Below are positions 8,598-17,772 of a DNA stretch of 64,000 bases, piece by piece. The position numbers and the translations under genes were made by a program. Numbering within the stretch: the first letter of the stretch is position 1; each line of letters begins with the position of its first letter. Below the pieces are notes generated by a model, which saw only the letters and a list, made by a program, of their open reading frames with translations, was not told the origin of the DNA and searched no databases. This DNA is from Patiriisocius_A hiemis (GTDB taxonomy: Bacteria; Bacteroidota; Bacteroidia; Flavobacteriales; Flavobacteriaceae), in assembly GCF_031846325.1 (NCBI RefSeq), contig NZ_JAVRHZ010000001.1:372001-436000 (forward strand), given 5' to 3'.

Positions 8598-9551
8598 ATG
8601 TCAGACGTTACCGCTGTAGAACAGCTTGTAAATAAATATACTTTCTTAAAAAAAGAAATTAGAAAAGTAATAGTTGGTCAAGACCAAGTAGTTGATGAGG
8701 TATTGCTATCTATTTTTTCTGGAGGCCATGCTTTATTAATTGGAGTTCCCGGCCTTGCTAAAACACTATTGGTAAACACAATAGCACAGGCACTTGGTTT
8801 AAAATTTAAAAGAATTCAATTTACTCCAGATTTAATGCCTAGTGATATTTTAGGGTCTGAAATTTTAGATAATAATAGAGAGTTTAAGTTTATTAAAGGG
8901 CCAATATTCTCTAATATTATACTAGCAGATGAGATTAATAGAACACCACCAAAAACACAAGCTGCGCTACTAGAAGCTATGCAAGAAAGAGCAGTTACTG
9001 TAGCTGGGCAACATTACAAATTAGATTTGCCTTACTTCGTTTTGGCTACACAAAATCCAATAGAGCAAGAAGGAACATATCCTCTGCCAGAAGCACAATT
9101 AGATAGGTTTATGTTTGCGGTAAACTTAGACTATCCATCTTTTTCTGAAGAAGTAGAAGTGGTAAAAACTACAACAACTGGAGAGACCAAAAAAGTAGAT
9201 TCATTATTCACGGCACAAGAAATAATCGATTTTCAAAAATTAATTAGAAAAATACCAGTTGCAGATAATGTAATTGAGTATGCTGTTACTTTGGTTGGTA
9301 AAACACGCCCTAAGAGTCAAGCAGCTCCAGAAATAATTAAAAATTATGTGGATTGGGGAGCAGGGCCTAGAGCATCTCAAAACCTAATTTTGGCCGCTAA
9401 AGCACATGCGGCTTTGCATGGCAAATTCTCACCAGATATTGAAGATGTGCAACGAGTTGCTACGGGTATTCTTCGCCACAGACTTATTAAAAACTATAAA
9501 GCTGAAGCCGAAGGACTCTCTATTGAAGAGATTATACACAGTTTATTTTAA
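8598..9551 (+). CDS. MoxR-type AAA+ ATPase
   Basis: 317 residues. Walker A GVPGLAKT (49-56), Walker B ILADE (108-112), sensor region LATQNPIEQEGTYPLPEAQLDRF and C-terminal lid domain define the MoxR family. MoxR proteins are chaperone ATPases that usually act with von Willebrand A-domain partners to insert metal cofactors or mature complexes; no such partner is adjacent here. Nine bases follow the parvulin gene, so it may be co-transcribed with the outer-membrane folding genes. Confidence 0.93.
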   Translation: MSDVTAVEQLVNKYTFLKKEIRKVIVGQDQVVDEVLLSIFSGGHALLIGVPGLAKTLLVNTIAQALGLKFKRIQFTPDLMPSDILGSEILDNNREFKFIKGPIFSNIILADEINRTPPKTQAALLEAMQERAVTVAGQHYKLDLPYFVLATQNPIEQEGTYPLPEAQLDRFMFAVNLDYPSFSEEVEVVKTTTTGETKKVDSLFTAQEIIDFQKLIRKIPVADNVIEYAVTLVGKTRPKSQAAPEIIKNYVDWGAGPRASQNLILAAKAHAALHGKFSPDIEDVQRVATGILRHRLIKNYKAEAEGLSIEEIIHSLF

Positions 9552-9588
9552 TTTAGTACTTTAGATGACTACTCATAATGCGTAGTTA

Positions 9589-10734
9589 ATGAATATTGAT
9601 TATTCAAAAAGAAACTTTGGTTTAGATGTATTAAGGGCTACTGCCAGCCTTTTTGTTCTTTTTGGACATACACTTTGGATTGGAGATAATTACCCAAATT
9701 TTTTAGAAACAATTTTTCGTATTACTCCTACCATTGGTGTAGAGATATTTTTTGTTTTAAGTGGTTTTTTGATTGGTATGCTTGTACTTAAAGAAATTGA
9801 AAAACCTAGCTTTTCTTTTAAGAATATTAAGAAGTTTCTAATTAGAAGGTGGTTTAGAACTCTACCCAACTATTACTTAGTGCTCTCTATCAATATTCTG
9901 GTTTGGTATGTTATTTTTAATAAGATACCAGAGAAGTTATACCAGTACTTCTTTTTTATTCAAAATGTAAGTGAACGTACAAACTCCTATTTTTACAGAA
10001 TCTCTTGGACACTTTCTGTAGAGCAATTTTCCTACCTTTTGGGACCTTTACTGCTTTACTTTTTAATACTAATAGCTCCAGCTAAAAAAAGATCGCAACT
10101 ATTTTTATGGGTTACACTTTTAATTATCTTGATTTTTAATTTATCTAGGCTATACTTTTACCTGAATGAAACCTTGACCGATTTAGAAGATTGGAATGAA
10201 ACCATAAGAAAAGTATTAATCTATCGTCTAGATGCTATTTATTATGGATTCTTACTTTATTACTTATATAAAAAATACAAAAACCAAATTGCTAAATACA
10301 GTTTAGGCTTATTTTGGGTAGGCCTAAGTTTACTACTATTTCTATATATTTTTAGAGGCTTTTTTGGATTAACTATTGAAACCGTTCAAGGTTTTATGAT
10401 ATTGCTTTTTTTACCAATTAATTCAATTGGTTTATGTTTATTGTTTCCTCAATTATTAAAACTGAAAACAACTAGCAATTCAATTAGGAAAACAATTACT
10501 ACGTTAAGTATTATTTCTTATCCCGTTTATTTACTTCATTATACAGTAATCTTACAATGCTTAAAAGTAATTTTCCCTTCTGAAAGTTTAGTGGGGTTTC
10601 AATTATGGGCGTATACGTTTTTATATTGGGGTATTACTTTTTTACTTTCATATCTTTTGTATCGCTTTTTTGAAAAACCAGCAACAAACCTTAGAGATAA
10701 TCCAAGAATAAAACGTTTTTTAAAAATTGATTGA
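9589..10734 (+). CDS. acyltransferase family 3 (OafA/YrhL-like) membrane protein
   Basis: 381 residues with about ten membrane helices. N-terminal motif LDVLRATASLFVLFGH with the conserved His27, and EIFFVLSGFLIG, identify the acyltransferase-3 family, which moves acetyl or other acyl groups to surface glycans across the inner membrane. No SGNH extension is present. It follows moxR by 37 bases. The glycan target cannot be told from this window. Confidence 0.9.
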   Translation: MNIDYSKRNFGLDVLRATASLFVLFGHTLWIGDNYPNFLETIFRITPTIGVEIFFVLSGFLIGMLVLKEIEKPSFSFKNIKKFLIRRWFRTLPNYYLVLSINILVWYVIFNKIPEKLYQYFFFIQNVSERTNSYFYRISWTLSVEQFSYLLGPLLLYFLILIAPAKKRSQLFLWVTLLIILIFNLSRLYFYLNETLTDLEDWNETIRKVLIYRLDAIYYGFLLYYLYKKYKNQIAKYSLGLFWVGLSLLLFLYIFRGFFGLTIETVQGFMILLFLPINSIGLCLLFPQLLKLKTTSNSIRKTITTLSIISYPVYLLHYTVILQCLKVIFPSESLVGFQLWAYTFLYWGITFLLSYLLYRFFEKPATNLRDNPRIKRFLKID

Positions 10735-10868
10735 TTTTCAATTTCTTAAAATCACACACTCTTTTTTTGACATTTGTTAATATTTGCGCCCTAAAAGTGC
10801 TGGTTATTGAATTATTTTCAATAAAAATTCATTTTTGGTAATTATTTTTAAATGATTTCTAATTTTTG

Positions 10869-10876
10869 TAGTTTTG
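10869..10876 (+). promoter_or_regulatory. aconitase promoter -7 box (TAGTTTTG)
   Basis: Match to TAnnTTTG, 32 bases before the aconitase ATG. The nearest upstream TTTG (10834-10837) is 31 bases away, too far for a standard -33 element. Confidence 0.45.
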
Positions 10877-10907
10877 CAATACTTCAAAACAATCAAAAAT
10901 AGACACT

Positions 10908-13178
10908 ATGGCTTTCGATATAGACATGATAAAAAAAGTGTATTCTCAAATGGCAGAGCGTGTAGATAAAGCACGTGAAGTTGTTGGAAAACCTTTAACC
11001 CTTTCAGAAAAAATATTATATAATCACCTATGGGATGGAATGCCTTCAGAAGCATTTCAAAGAGGTAAAGATTATGTAGATTTTGCTCCAGATAGAATAG
11101 CATGTCAAGATGCAACGGCCCAGATGGCATTATTACAATTTATGCAAGCTGGTAAGCCTAAAGTTGCTGTTCCAACAACAGTACATTGTGACCACTTGAT
11201 ACAAGCAAAAGAAGGAGCTGCAAAAGATTTAAAACATGCTAACGATATAAGTAGTGAGGTTTTTGATTTTCTTGAATCGGTTTCTAATAAATATGGAATT
11301 GGATTTTGGAAACCGGGTGCAGGGATTATTCACCAAGTAGTATTAGAAAATTATGCATTTCCTGGAGGAATGATGATAGGTACAGACTCACATACCGTAA
11401 ACGCTGGTGGACTAGGAATGGTAGCTATAGGAGTTGGAGGTGCAGATGCAGTTGATGTAATGGCAGGAATGGCTTGGGAATTAAAATTCCCTAAATTAAT
11501 AGGAGTAAAGTTAACTGGTAGATTATCTGGATGGACAGCTCCAAAAGATGTAATCTTAAAAGTTGCTGAAATTCTTACAGTAAAAGGAGGAACAGGAGCA
11601 ATTGTAGAATACTTTGGACCTGGAGCAACAGCAATGTCATGTACAGGAAAAGGGACAATTTGTAATATGGGAGCTGAAATTGGAGCGACCACTTCTACTT
11701 TTGGATATGACGACTCTATGGAACGTTACCTTAGAGCAACAGATAGAGAAGATGTAGCAGATGAGGCTAATAAAGTAAGACAACATCTTACCGCAGATCC
11801 AGAAGTATATCAAAATCCAGAAGCTTACTTTGACCAAGTAATAGAAATTAATCTTTCTGAATTAGGACCACTCCTTAATGGACCATTTACTCCAGACTTA
11901 TCTACTGAAGTAGGAACGGCAATGACAGAAAAGGCAACTAAAAATGATTGGCCAATAAAAGTAGAGTGGGGACTTATAGGTTCTTGTACAAACTCTTCTT
12001 ATGAAGATTTATCAAGAGCATCTTCTATTGCACAACAAGCACTTGACAAAAATTTAAAAACAAAAGCAGAGTTTGGTATTAACCCAGGTTCTGAACAAGT
12101 ACGTTATACAGCAGAACGCGATGGAATTTTAGATGTGTTTGAAAAACTTGATGCCACTATTTTTACCAATGCATGCGGTCCATGTATAGGACAATGGGCA
12201 AGATATAATGACCCTAAAAATGCACCTAAAAATAGTATTGTTCACTCCTTTAATAGAAACTTTGCTAAACGTGCAGATGGTAACCCAAACACACATGCCT
12301 TTGTAGCTTCACCTGAGTTAACTGCAGCAATTGCTATTGCTGGTAGGTTAGACTTTAACCCTTTGAAGGATAAACTAATTAATGAAGATGGAGTAGAGGT
12401 AATGCTAGACGAGCCTACTGGATGGGAATTGCCACCTAAAGGTTTTGACGTTGAAGAAAATGGATACCTAGAACCAGTTAAAGATGGAAGTGGAGTAGAA
12501 GTGGTTGTTAATGATAATTCAGAAAGACTAGAGCTTTTAACACCTTTTCAACCAATTCAAGACTCTGAATTACAAGGAGTCAAATTATTAATTAAAGCAT
12601 TTGGTAAATGTACTACAGACCACATATCAATGGCTGGACCTTGGCTTCGTTTTAGAGGTCACCTAGATAATATCTCAAATAATACACTTATTGGTGCAGT
12701 TAATGCATATAATAAAAAGACAAACTTTGTTAAAAACCAATTAAATGGAGAGTATGGTGGTGTTCCAGATACGCAGCGTGAATATAAAGCTGCTGGGATT
12801 AAAACTATAGTTGTTGGTGATCATAATTATGGTGAAGGTTCTTCTAGAGAGCATGCAGCAATGCAACCAAGACACTTAGGAGTGGCTGCAGTTTTAGTTA
12901 AGTCTTTTGCTCGTATCCACGAAACAAATCTAAAGAAACAAGGGATGTTGGGGTTAACTTTTGCTAATGAAGATGATTATGATAAAATACAAGAAGATGA
13001 TACATTTAACTTCTTAGATATATCAGATTTTGCACCTAATAAACCCCTTACAATAGAAGTTGTTCATAGTGATGGCAGCAAGGATACTATTATGGTAAAT
13101 CATACGTATAATGATGCGCAAATAAAATGGTATAGAGAGGGTTCTGCTCTTAATTTGATTAAAAAGCAAAACGCTTAA
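10908..13178 (+). CDS. acnA: aconitate hydratase
   Basis: 756 residues, close in length to the mitochondrial-type aconitase common in Bacteroidota. Interconverts citrate and isocitrate in the TCA cycle. The 4Fe-4S ligands are Cys360 (GSCTNSS), Cys423 and Cys426 (CGPCIG). Substrate-site segments TDSHTVNAGG (159-168), the swivel domain start and GSSREHAA near 640 are all present, so the enzyme looks complete. Single-gene unit with its own promoter and a strong terminator behind it. The symbol is by function; the sequence is of the mitochondrial rather than the E. coli AcnA type. Confidence 0.97.
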   Translation: MAFDIDMIKKVYSQMAERVDKAREVVGKPLTLSEKILYNHLWDGMPSEAFQRGKDYVDFAPDRIACQDATAQMALLQFMQAGKPKVAVPTTVHCDHLIQAKEGAAKDLKHANDISSEVFDFLESVSNKYGIGFWKPGAGIIHQVVLENYAFPGGMMIGTDSHTVNAGGLGMVAIGVGGADAVDVMAGMAWELKFPKLIGVKLTGRLSGWTAPKDVILKVAEILTVKGGTGAIVEYFGPGATAMSCTGKGTICNMGAEIGATTSTFGYDDSMERYLRATDREDVADEANKVRQHLTADPEVYQNPEAYFDQVIEINLSELGPLLNGPFTPDLSTEVGTAMTEKATKNDWPIKVEWGLIGSCTNSSYEDLSRASSIAQQALDKNLKTKAEFGINPGSEQVRYTAERDGILDVFEKLDATIFTNACGPCIGQWARYNDPKNAPKNSIVHSFNRNFAKRADGNPNTHAFVASPELTAAIAIAGRLDFNPLKDKLINEDGVEVMLDEPTGWELPPKGFDVEENGYLEPVKDGSGVEVVVNDNSERLELLTPFQPIQDSELQGVKLLIKAFGKCTTDHISMAGPWLRFRGHLDNISNNTLIGAVNAYNKKTNFVKNQLNGEYGGVPDTQREYKAAGIKTIVVGDHNYGEGSSREHAAMQPRHLGVAAVLVKSFARIHETNLKKQGMLGLTFANEDDYDKIQEDDTFNFLDISDFAPNKPLTIEVVHSDGSKDTIMVNHTYNDAQIKWYREGSALNLIKKQNA

Positions 13179-13200
13179 TTCACCAAAATAAAACAAAACA

Positions 13201-13236
13201 AACGGAGCCTTTTGTATCACAAAAGGCTCCGTTTTT
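13201..13236. terminator. bidirectional terminator between aconitase and a C1q-like gene
   Basis: Perfect 15-base stem AACGGAGCCTTTTGT (13201-13215) with its complement at 13219-13233, a three-base loop and T-rich flanks on both strands. It serves both convergent genes. Confidence 0.88.
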
Positions 13237-13263
13237 AGTAACAATCTATAAAACAATTAATAG

Positions 13264-13953
13264 TTATCGTATTTGGTAAATAGTAAATTGACTATCTATA
13301 TCAGAACCTATTATATCTAGTGATCCTATTCCACTACCTTCAAGTTCAAAAGTAATTGTATCTCCCTCTGAAAGACGAACTAGCGTTTGTGTTTGTCTTG
13401 TTGGTGGTGTAACATTTATGGTTGTAACAACAACTGTAACTCCTATATTTGCAAAGCTATTTCGGCTAATTACTGTTCCATTGTGTAATATTCTAACACC
13501 AAAGTTTGTAGCAACACTTATAGTACTACTCGCTTTAATTTGTGTTGAAACAGAGTAGATACCATCTTGTTTAGCAGTAAATGTATAAGTACTAGTGTCA
13601 TACTCATTATTTTCGTCAAAATCTTCGCTGTCAAATGGTAATACTGCACTACCAGATAAAAGAGATAGACTTACTAGCCCACCACTCGAAAAACTTCCTT
13701 TAACTGCAGTTGGAACAGCTGCCTTAATAACTTTTTTTGCTGGCATTGATTTTACTGTTCCGTCTCTAGAAATAACTAATACAGAATCTTTTGCAACGTC
13801 AGGAACAAGTTCTTCAGTAATAGTACGAATTCTTAAATTACCATTAATATCTAATGAGGCTGTAGGGCTTTGCGTGTTAATTCCAACTTGAGAAAAAACA
13901 GATGTAGTAGTAATGAAAAATAAAAAGTAGAATAAATTCAAATTCATAATCAA
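13264..13953 (-). CDS. secreted protein with C-terminal C1q/TNF-like domain
   Basis: 229 residues with a signal peptide (about 1-21, TTSVFSQ) followed directly by the VGINTQSPTASLDINGNLRIR motif often found at the start of exported Flavobacteria proteins. Residues about 90-229 resemble the C1q/TNF jelly-roll: YTFTAKQDGIYSVSTQI, FGVRILHNGTVISRN, VRLSEGDTITFELEGS, FTIYQIR. Function unknown; such domains usually form trimers and mediate surface contacts. No neighbours suggest a pathway. Confidence 0.75.
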   Translation of the reverse strand: MIMNLNLFYFLFFITTTSVFSQVGINTQSPTASLDINGNLRIRTITEELVPDVAKDSVLVISRDGTVKSMPAKKVIKAAVPTAVKGSFSSGGLVSLSLLSGSAVLPFDSEDFDENNEYDTSTYTFTAKQDGIYSVSTQIKASSTISVATNFGVRILHNGTVISRNSFANIGVTVVVTTINVTPPTRQTQTLVRLSEGDTITFELEGSGIGSLDIIGSDIDSQFTIYQIR

Positions 13954-14094
13954 AGATTTAGAGGGATTATTAAATTTGGGGATATTCTATGATGTTAGGT
14001 AGTGCTAATATAGAACTTTTTATCTTTTAAAAGCATAAAAAATAGATTAAAAACACAAATAGTTAATATTTAACAAAAATTTAAGAATAACATA

Positions 14095-14652
14095 GTGAGA
14101 TATTTAAAAAAAAATTGGCTAACCATATTATTTTTATTATTTATTGCTTTGCAGTTTATACCGGCAACTAGTTTCCCTATAAAAGTCTTTTTAAATAAAT
14201 TAATTTCTTTCGCACCGTCTGAAGTTTTAGCAGAAAAGAGAGAAAAGTTAGAAGACTATACTTGGGAATTAACTTCTACAGATGATAAGTATACAAATTT
14301 AACTAGCTCTAAGGGAAATGTAATTGTTATTAACTTATGGGCAACTTGGTGCCCTCCTTGTGTTGCAGAAATGCCAGCTTTTCAAAACCTATATGATGTG
14401 TATGGTGAAAACGTAGATTTTTATTTTGTTACTAATGAATCAAAAGAAGTAATCGATAAGTTTATAAAAAAGAATAATTACACATTTCCTGTTTATATAT
14501 CTAATTCGTTACCACCCTCTATGTTACAAAGTAAAAGTTTACCTACTACCTATATAATTGATAAAAAAGGAAGTATTGTAATTGAAAAAACTGGAGCTGC
14601 AGATTGGGATAATGATTCAGTAAAAGAAACTCTAGATTCTCTTTTAAAATAA
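14095..14652 (+). CDS. TlpA/ResA-like membrane-anchored thioredoxin
   Basis: 185 residues. One N-terminal membrane anchor (about 8-26), then a thioredoxin fold with the active site WATWCPPC (Cys86, Cys89) and the cis-proline loop LPTTYII. Such proteins reduce or exchange disulfides in the periplasm, for example in cytochrome c maturation. The start is GTG at 14095; no ATG lies before the membrane segment. It stands alone, followed by the tRNA genes. Confidence 0.88.
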   Translation: MRYLKKNWLTILFLLFIALQFIPATSFPIKVFLNKLISFAPSEVLAEKREKLEDYTWELTSTDDKYTNLTSSKGNVIVINLWATWCPPCVAEMPAFQNLYDVYGENVDFYFVTNESKEVIDKFIKKNNYTFPVYISNSLPPSMLQSKSLPTTYIIDKKGSIVIEKTGAADWDNDSVKETLDSLLK

Positions 14653-14699
14653 ACCATAATTAATTTTAATATTACCGTAGAAAATTAAAAGCAAATTCA

Positions 14700-14707
14700 T
14701 ATTTTTG
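14700..14707 (+). promoter_or_regulatory. promoter -7 box of tRNA-Pro(TGG)
   Basis: TATTTTTG, a match to TAnnTTTG, 11 bases before the mature tRNA 5' end, so the primary transcript carries only a few leader bases. Confidence 0.5.
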
Positions 14708-14718
14708 CAACCCATTTT

Positions 14719-14793
14719 CGGGGTGTAGCGTAGCCCGGTTATCGCGCCACGTTTGGGACGTGGAGGCCGCAGGTTCGAATCCTGCCACCCCGA
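14719..14793 (+). tRNA. tRNA-Pro (anticodon TGG)
   Basis: 75 bases. Acceptor stem CGGGGTG pairs with CACCCCG; anticodon stem CCACG/CGTGG encloses the loop TTTGGGA with anticodon TGG; T arm GCAGG-TTCGAAT-CCTGC. CCA is not encoded. Reads CCA and, by wobble, other proline codons. Confidence 0.96.
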
Positions 14794-14794
14794 C

Positions 14795-14820
14795 AAAAGC
14801 CACTTTCTAAGTGGCTTTTT
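14795..14820 (+). terminator. terminator between the two tRNA-Pro genes
   Basis: AAAAGCCACTT (14795-14805), loop TCT, AAGTGGCTTTT, then a T run. It lies right after the first tRNA, so the two proline tRNAs appear to be separate transcripts. Confidence 0.8.
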
Positions 14821-14835
14821 AATTATTATATTTTA

Positions 14836-14910
14836 CGGGATGTGGCGCAGTCCGGTTAGCGTACACGGCTGGGGGCCGTGTGGTCGCAGGTTCAAATCCT
14901 GTCATCCCGA
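14836..14910 (+). tRNA. tRNA-Pro (anticodon GGG)
   Basis: 75 bases. Acceptor CGGGATG/CATCCCG; anticodon stem CACGG/CCGTG with loop CTGGGGG, anticodon GGG; T arm GCAGG-TTCAAAT-CCTGT (one G-T pair). CCA not encoded. Second proline tRNA in tandem, reading CCC/CCT. Confidence 0.95.
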
Positions 14911-14915
14911 CAAGC

Positions 14916-14970
14916 TAAAGCTTCTAAGTTTTGTAGAAAGTTTACTTTCTTAAGAAATTTAGAGGCTTTA
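14916..14970 (+). terminator. long hairpin behind tRNA-Pro(GGG)
   Basis: TAAAGCTTCTAA (14916-14927) pairs with TTAGAGGCTTTA (14959-14970) with one G-T pair, and the inner bases GAAAGT/ACTTTC also pair. Only a weak T run follows, so termination is likely but not certain. Confidence 0.45.
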
Positions 14971-15146
14971 ATTTGAAACTAAAGCAATGTAATAGAATTC
15001 TCTAAATCCAAAGAGTTAGCTTTTTAATAAATCTTATTCCATAAATTTCACTCATAAATTGATTATAAAACTTGATAACTTTTAGTATAAGTTTCTATTA
15101 AAAGTTCCTACTTTTACATAAATTAATACAAGTACAAAAAGAAGAT

Positions 15147-16109
15147 ATGGCAGATACAATAGAAAGAATAAAATGCCTAATTATAGGTTCTGGCCCAGCT
15201 GGATATACTGCAGCCATTTATGCAGCAAGAGCAGATTTAAAGCCAGTTATGTACACAGGTATGGAACCAGGTGGACAGTTAACTACAACAACAGAAGTTG
15301 ATAACTTTCCTGGTTATCCAGAAGGTATAGATGGGCCAACTATGATGGTTCAGCTTCAACAACAAGCAGAGCGCTTTGGTACGCAAGTAAGAATTGGAAT
15401 GATAACTTCAGTTAAGTTTAGTACCGAAGTTGGTGGAATTCATAAAGCAACCGTTGACAATAAAACTCAAATTGAAGCAGAAACTGTAATTATTTCTACT
15501 GGGGCAACAGCTAAGTATCTAGGTTTACCAAGTGAACAACGTTTACGTGGCGGTGGCGTTTCTGCATGTGCTGTTTGTGATGGTTTCTTTTACAAGGGAC
15601 AAGATGTAGCTATTGTTGGAGGAGGTGATACTGCTGCAGAAGAAGCAACATACCTTGCCAATATCTGTAATAAAGTTACTATGCTGGTTAGAAAAGATCA
15701 CATGAAAGCTTCAAAAGCAATGCAACATAGAGTTACAGGAACCAAAAATATAGACCTACGCTATAATACAGAAGTTGATGAAGTGCTTGGAGATATGGTT
15801 GTAGAGGGCTTACGTATGAAAAATAATGAAACAGGCGAAAAAGAAACTATAGAAATCACAGGACTTTTTATTGCTATTGGTCATAAGCCTAATACAGATA
15901 TCTTTAAAGGGCAACTGGACATGGATGATACTGGGTACTTAATTACTAAGGGAAAATCTACCAAAACTAATATTCCAGGTGTATTTGCTAGTGGAGATGT
16001 ACAAGACAAAGAGTACAGACAAGCAGTTACGGCTGCAGGAACAGGTTGTATGGCTGCATTAGATGCAGAACGTTATCTAGCAACTATTGAGACTGAAGTA
16101 ACGGCATAA
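15147..16109 (+). CDS. trxB: thioredoxin-disulfide reductase
   Basis: 320 residues, the normal length. Uses NADPH to reduce thioredoxin in the cytoplasm. FAD-binding GSGPAGYTAAIY (14-25), redox pair Cys141-Cys144 in CAVCDG, NADPH-binding GGGDTAAEEA near 157-166, and the second FAD motif with GDVQDKEYRQAVTAAG near the end are all present. Monocistronic with a hairpin terminator behind it. Confidence 0.97.
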   Translation: MADTIERIKCLIIGSGPAGYTAAIYAARADLKPVMYTGMEPGGQLTTTTEVDNFPGYPEGIDGPTMMVQLQQQAERFGTQVRIGMITSVKFSTEVGGIHKATVDNKTQIEAETVIISTGATAKYLGLPSEQRLRGGGVSACAVCDGFFYKGQDVAIVGGGDTAAEEATYLANICNKVTMLVRKDHMKASKAMQHRVTGTKNIDLRYNTEVDEVLGDMVVEGLRMKNNETGEKETIEITGLFIAIGHKPNTDIFKGQLDMDDTGYLITKGKSTKTNIPGVFASGDVQDKEYRQAVTAAGTGCMAALDAERYLATIETEVTA

Positions 16110-16132
16110 GCTTTTAAAAAAAAAATATGCAC

Positions 16133-16168
16133 AAGGTGTTTGTTTCTTAAAGAAGTAAACACCTTTTT
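16133..16168 (+). terminator. terminator behind trxB
   Basis: AAGGTGTTT (16133-16141) pairs with AAACACCTT (16157-16165), with further partial pairing inside, followed by a run of T. Confidence 0.75.
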
Positions 16169-16212
16169 TAATTTTCAACTTTAGTATATTTACGTAATAG
16201 CAATAAAGCACT

Positions 16213-17388
16213 ATGAATTATATTTTATTTGATGGGACTGTCCGTAATCAACTTCTTCCATTTACTTATACAAGACCAGTAGCAGATATTAGAGTAGGGA
16301 TTTTAACCATTAGAGAGAAGTGGGAACACCTATTGGGGTTCACAACAACTACGGTGACCGAAGAATACCTTTCTGAAAAATATCCTATGGTAGAAATGGA
16401 ACAGAACATTCTTATCAATGCATCCTTTTTACCTTCAGAAAATTTAGCAAACCTTGTAAAAGGACTCTCTGAAAATCAAGCTTTGTTTTATAATAATGAA
16501 CCTTTAGCTTTTTTTAGTACTGAAGGACAAGAAATAGACTTTGATGCTTTTGAAGTTATCCAATATTCTTATGATGATGTATTGCGTATAGAACACACAT
16601 GGGATATATTTTCTAAAAACCACGAAGCCATTAAAAGAGATTTTAAAATGCTTACTAAGGATAGAAAATCACAGTCTATACCAGAAACCACAGTAGCTTT
16701 TAATCCTAAAGATATATTTATTGAAGAAGGTGCAAAGCTCCCATTGTGTAGCCTTAATGCTACAGATGGTCCTATTTATATAGGAAAAGATGCCGAAATC
16801 ATGGAAGGCTCTATGATTAGAGGTCCATTTGCATTATGTGAAAACGCTACAATAAAAATGGCCGCAAAAATTTATAGCGGGACAACAGTTGGACCACATA
16901 GTAAAGTAGGAGGAGAGGTAAATAATAGTGTAATTATGGGGTATTCTAACAAAGGACATGATGGCTTTTTAGGAAATAGCGTACTAGGTGAGTGGTGTAA
17001 CATTGGAGCCGATAGTAATAACTCTAATTTAAAAAACAATTATGCTGAAGTTCGTCTTTGGGACTATGAAACACAGCGTTTTGCTAATACAGGCTTGCAG
17101 TTTTGTGGCTTAATGATGGGGGACCACAGTAAGTGTGGTATAAATACTATGTTTAACACAGGAACAGTAGTAGGAGTAAGTGCTAATATATTTGGTAGTG
17201 GATTTCCAAGAAACTTCATTCCTAGTTTTAGTTGGGGGGGAAGTGCTGGAATGACTACCTATAAAACAAACAAAGCTTTTGAAGTTGCTAAGGTAGTCAT
17301 GGCACGTAGAAAAGTTGAGTTTACAGCACAAGATGCAACTATTCTTGAACATGTCTTTGCAGAAACCTCTCAATGGCGTAAAGGATAA
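16213..17388 (+). CDS. GlmU-like sugar-nucleotidyltransferase with left-handed beta-helix
   Basis: 391 residues. The N-terminal part (LFDGTVRNQLLPFTYTRPVADIRVG) matches the putative sugar nucleotidyltransferase domain found in Bacteroidota rather than canonical GlmU; about residues 185-350 form hexapeptide repeats of a left-handed beta-helix (IYIGKDAEIMEGSMIRGPFALCENATIKM and on). Probably makes or modifies an activated sugar for the cell envelope; the substrate is unknown. Its stop abuts the stop of the convergent 106-residue gene with no gap. Confidence 0.85.
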   Translation: MNYILFDGTVRNQLLPFTYTRPVADIRVGILTIREKWEHLLGFTTTTVTEEYLSEKYPMVEMEQNILINASFLPSENLANLVKGLSENQALFYNNEPLAFFSTEGQEIDFDAFEVIQYSYDDVLRIEHTWDIFSKNHEAIKRDFKMLTKDRKSQSIPETTVAFNPKDIFIEEGAKLPLCSLNATDGPIYIGKDAEIMEGSMIRGPFALCENATIKMAAKIYSGTTVGPHSKVGGEVNNSVIMGYSNKGHDGFLGNSVLGEWCNIGADSNNSNLKNNYAEVRLWDYETQRFANTGLQFCGLMMGDHSKCGINTMFNTGTVVGVSANIFGSGFPRNFIPSFSWGGSAGMTTYKTNKAFEVAKVVMARRKVEFTAQDATILEHVFAETSQWRKG

Positions 17389-17709
17389 TTATAAATTTGG
17401 GATAGTATTAGTTATATGGTTATCATCAAATATAAAACCAACTAAAAACGGAAAAAGAATTATAAGCAACACTAACACTACTATAGTCCCTAAGATTAGT
17501 TTTACCCGTCTTCTCTTTTGCTCTCTTTTATATTTATAGAGCTTTTTCTCTAAAGACACTTCATCAAACATAGAAAGTTCTCTGTGTTTCTCTAGTTTCC
17601 CATAGCTGCTTTTAGTCACAATATTCTCCTTATCAAACAAACTTCTGTGGTTTCCCAACTGCTGCCTGTTGTACTTTAGAGAGTTTATCATGTGACTTAT
17701 TACACCCAT
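17389..17709 (-). CDS. single-pass membrane protein, hypothetical (106 aa)
   Basis: Basic, helical N-terminal part (SLEKKLYKYKREQKRRR near 52-68) followed by one membrane helix at about 70-93 (LILGTIVVLVLLIILFPFL) and a short C-terminal tail. The Arg/Lys cluster before the helix predicts an inside N-terminus. No known domain recognised. Confidence 0.7.
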   Translation of the reverse strand: MGVISHMINSLKYNRQQLGNHRSLFDKENIVTKSSYGKLEKHRELSMFDEVSLEKKLYKYKREQKRRRVKLILGTIVVLVLLIILFPFLVGFIFDDNHITNTIPNL

Positions 17710-17772
17710 ATAAGAACTTTATATATAAGTCTAAATTTTAGGAGAAATGTTACCTAGAAAAAATTACGTGGT

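Noticed and set aside
14753..14953. 66-residue + strand frame
   Set aside because: It runs through both tRNA-Pro genes; its repeated GRR-F-SCHPDK pattern is the translation of the two tRNA 3' halves.
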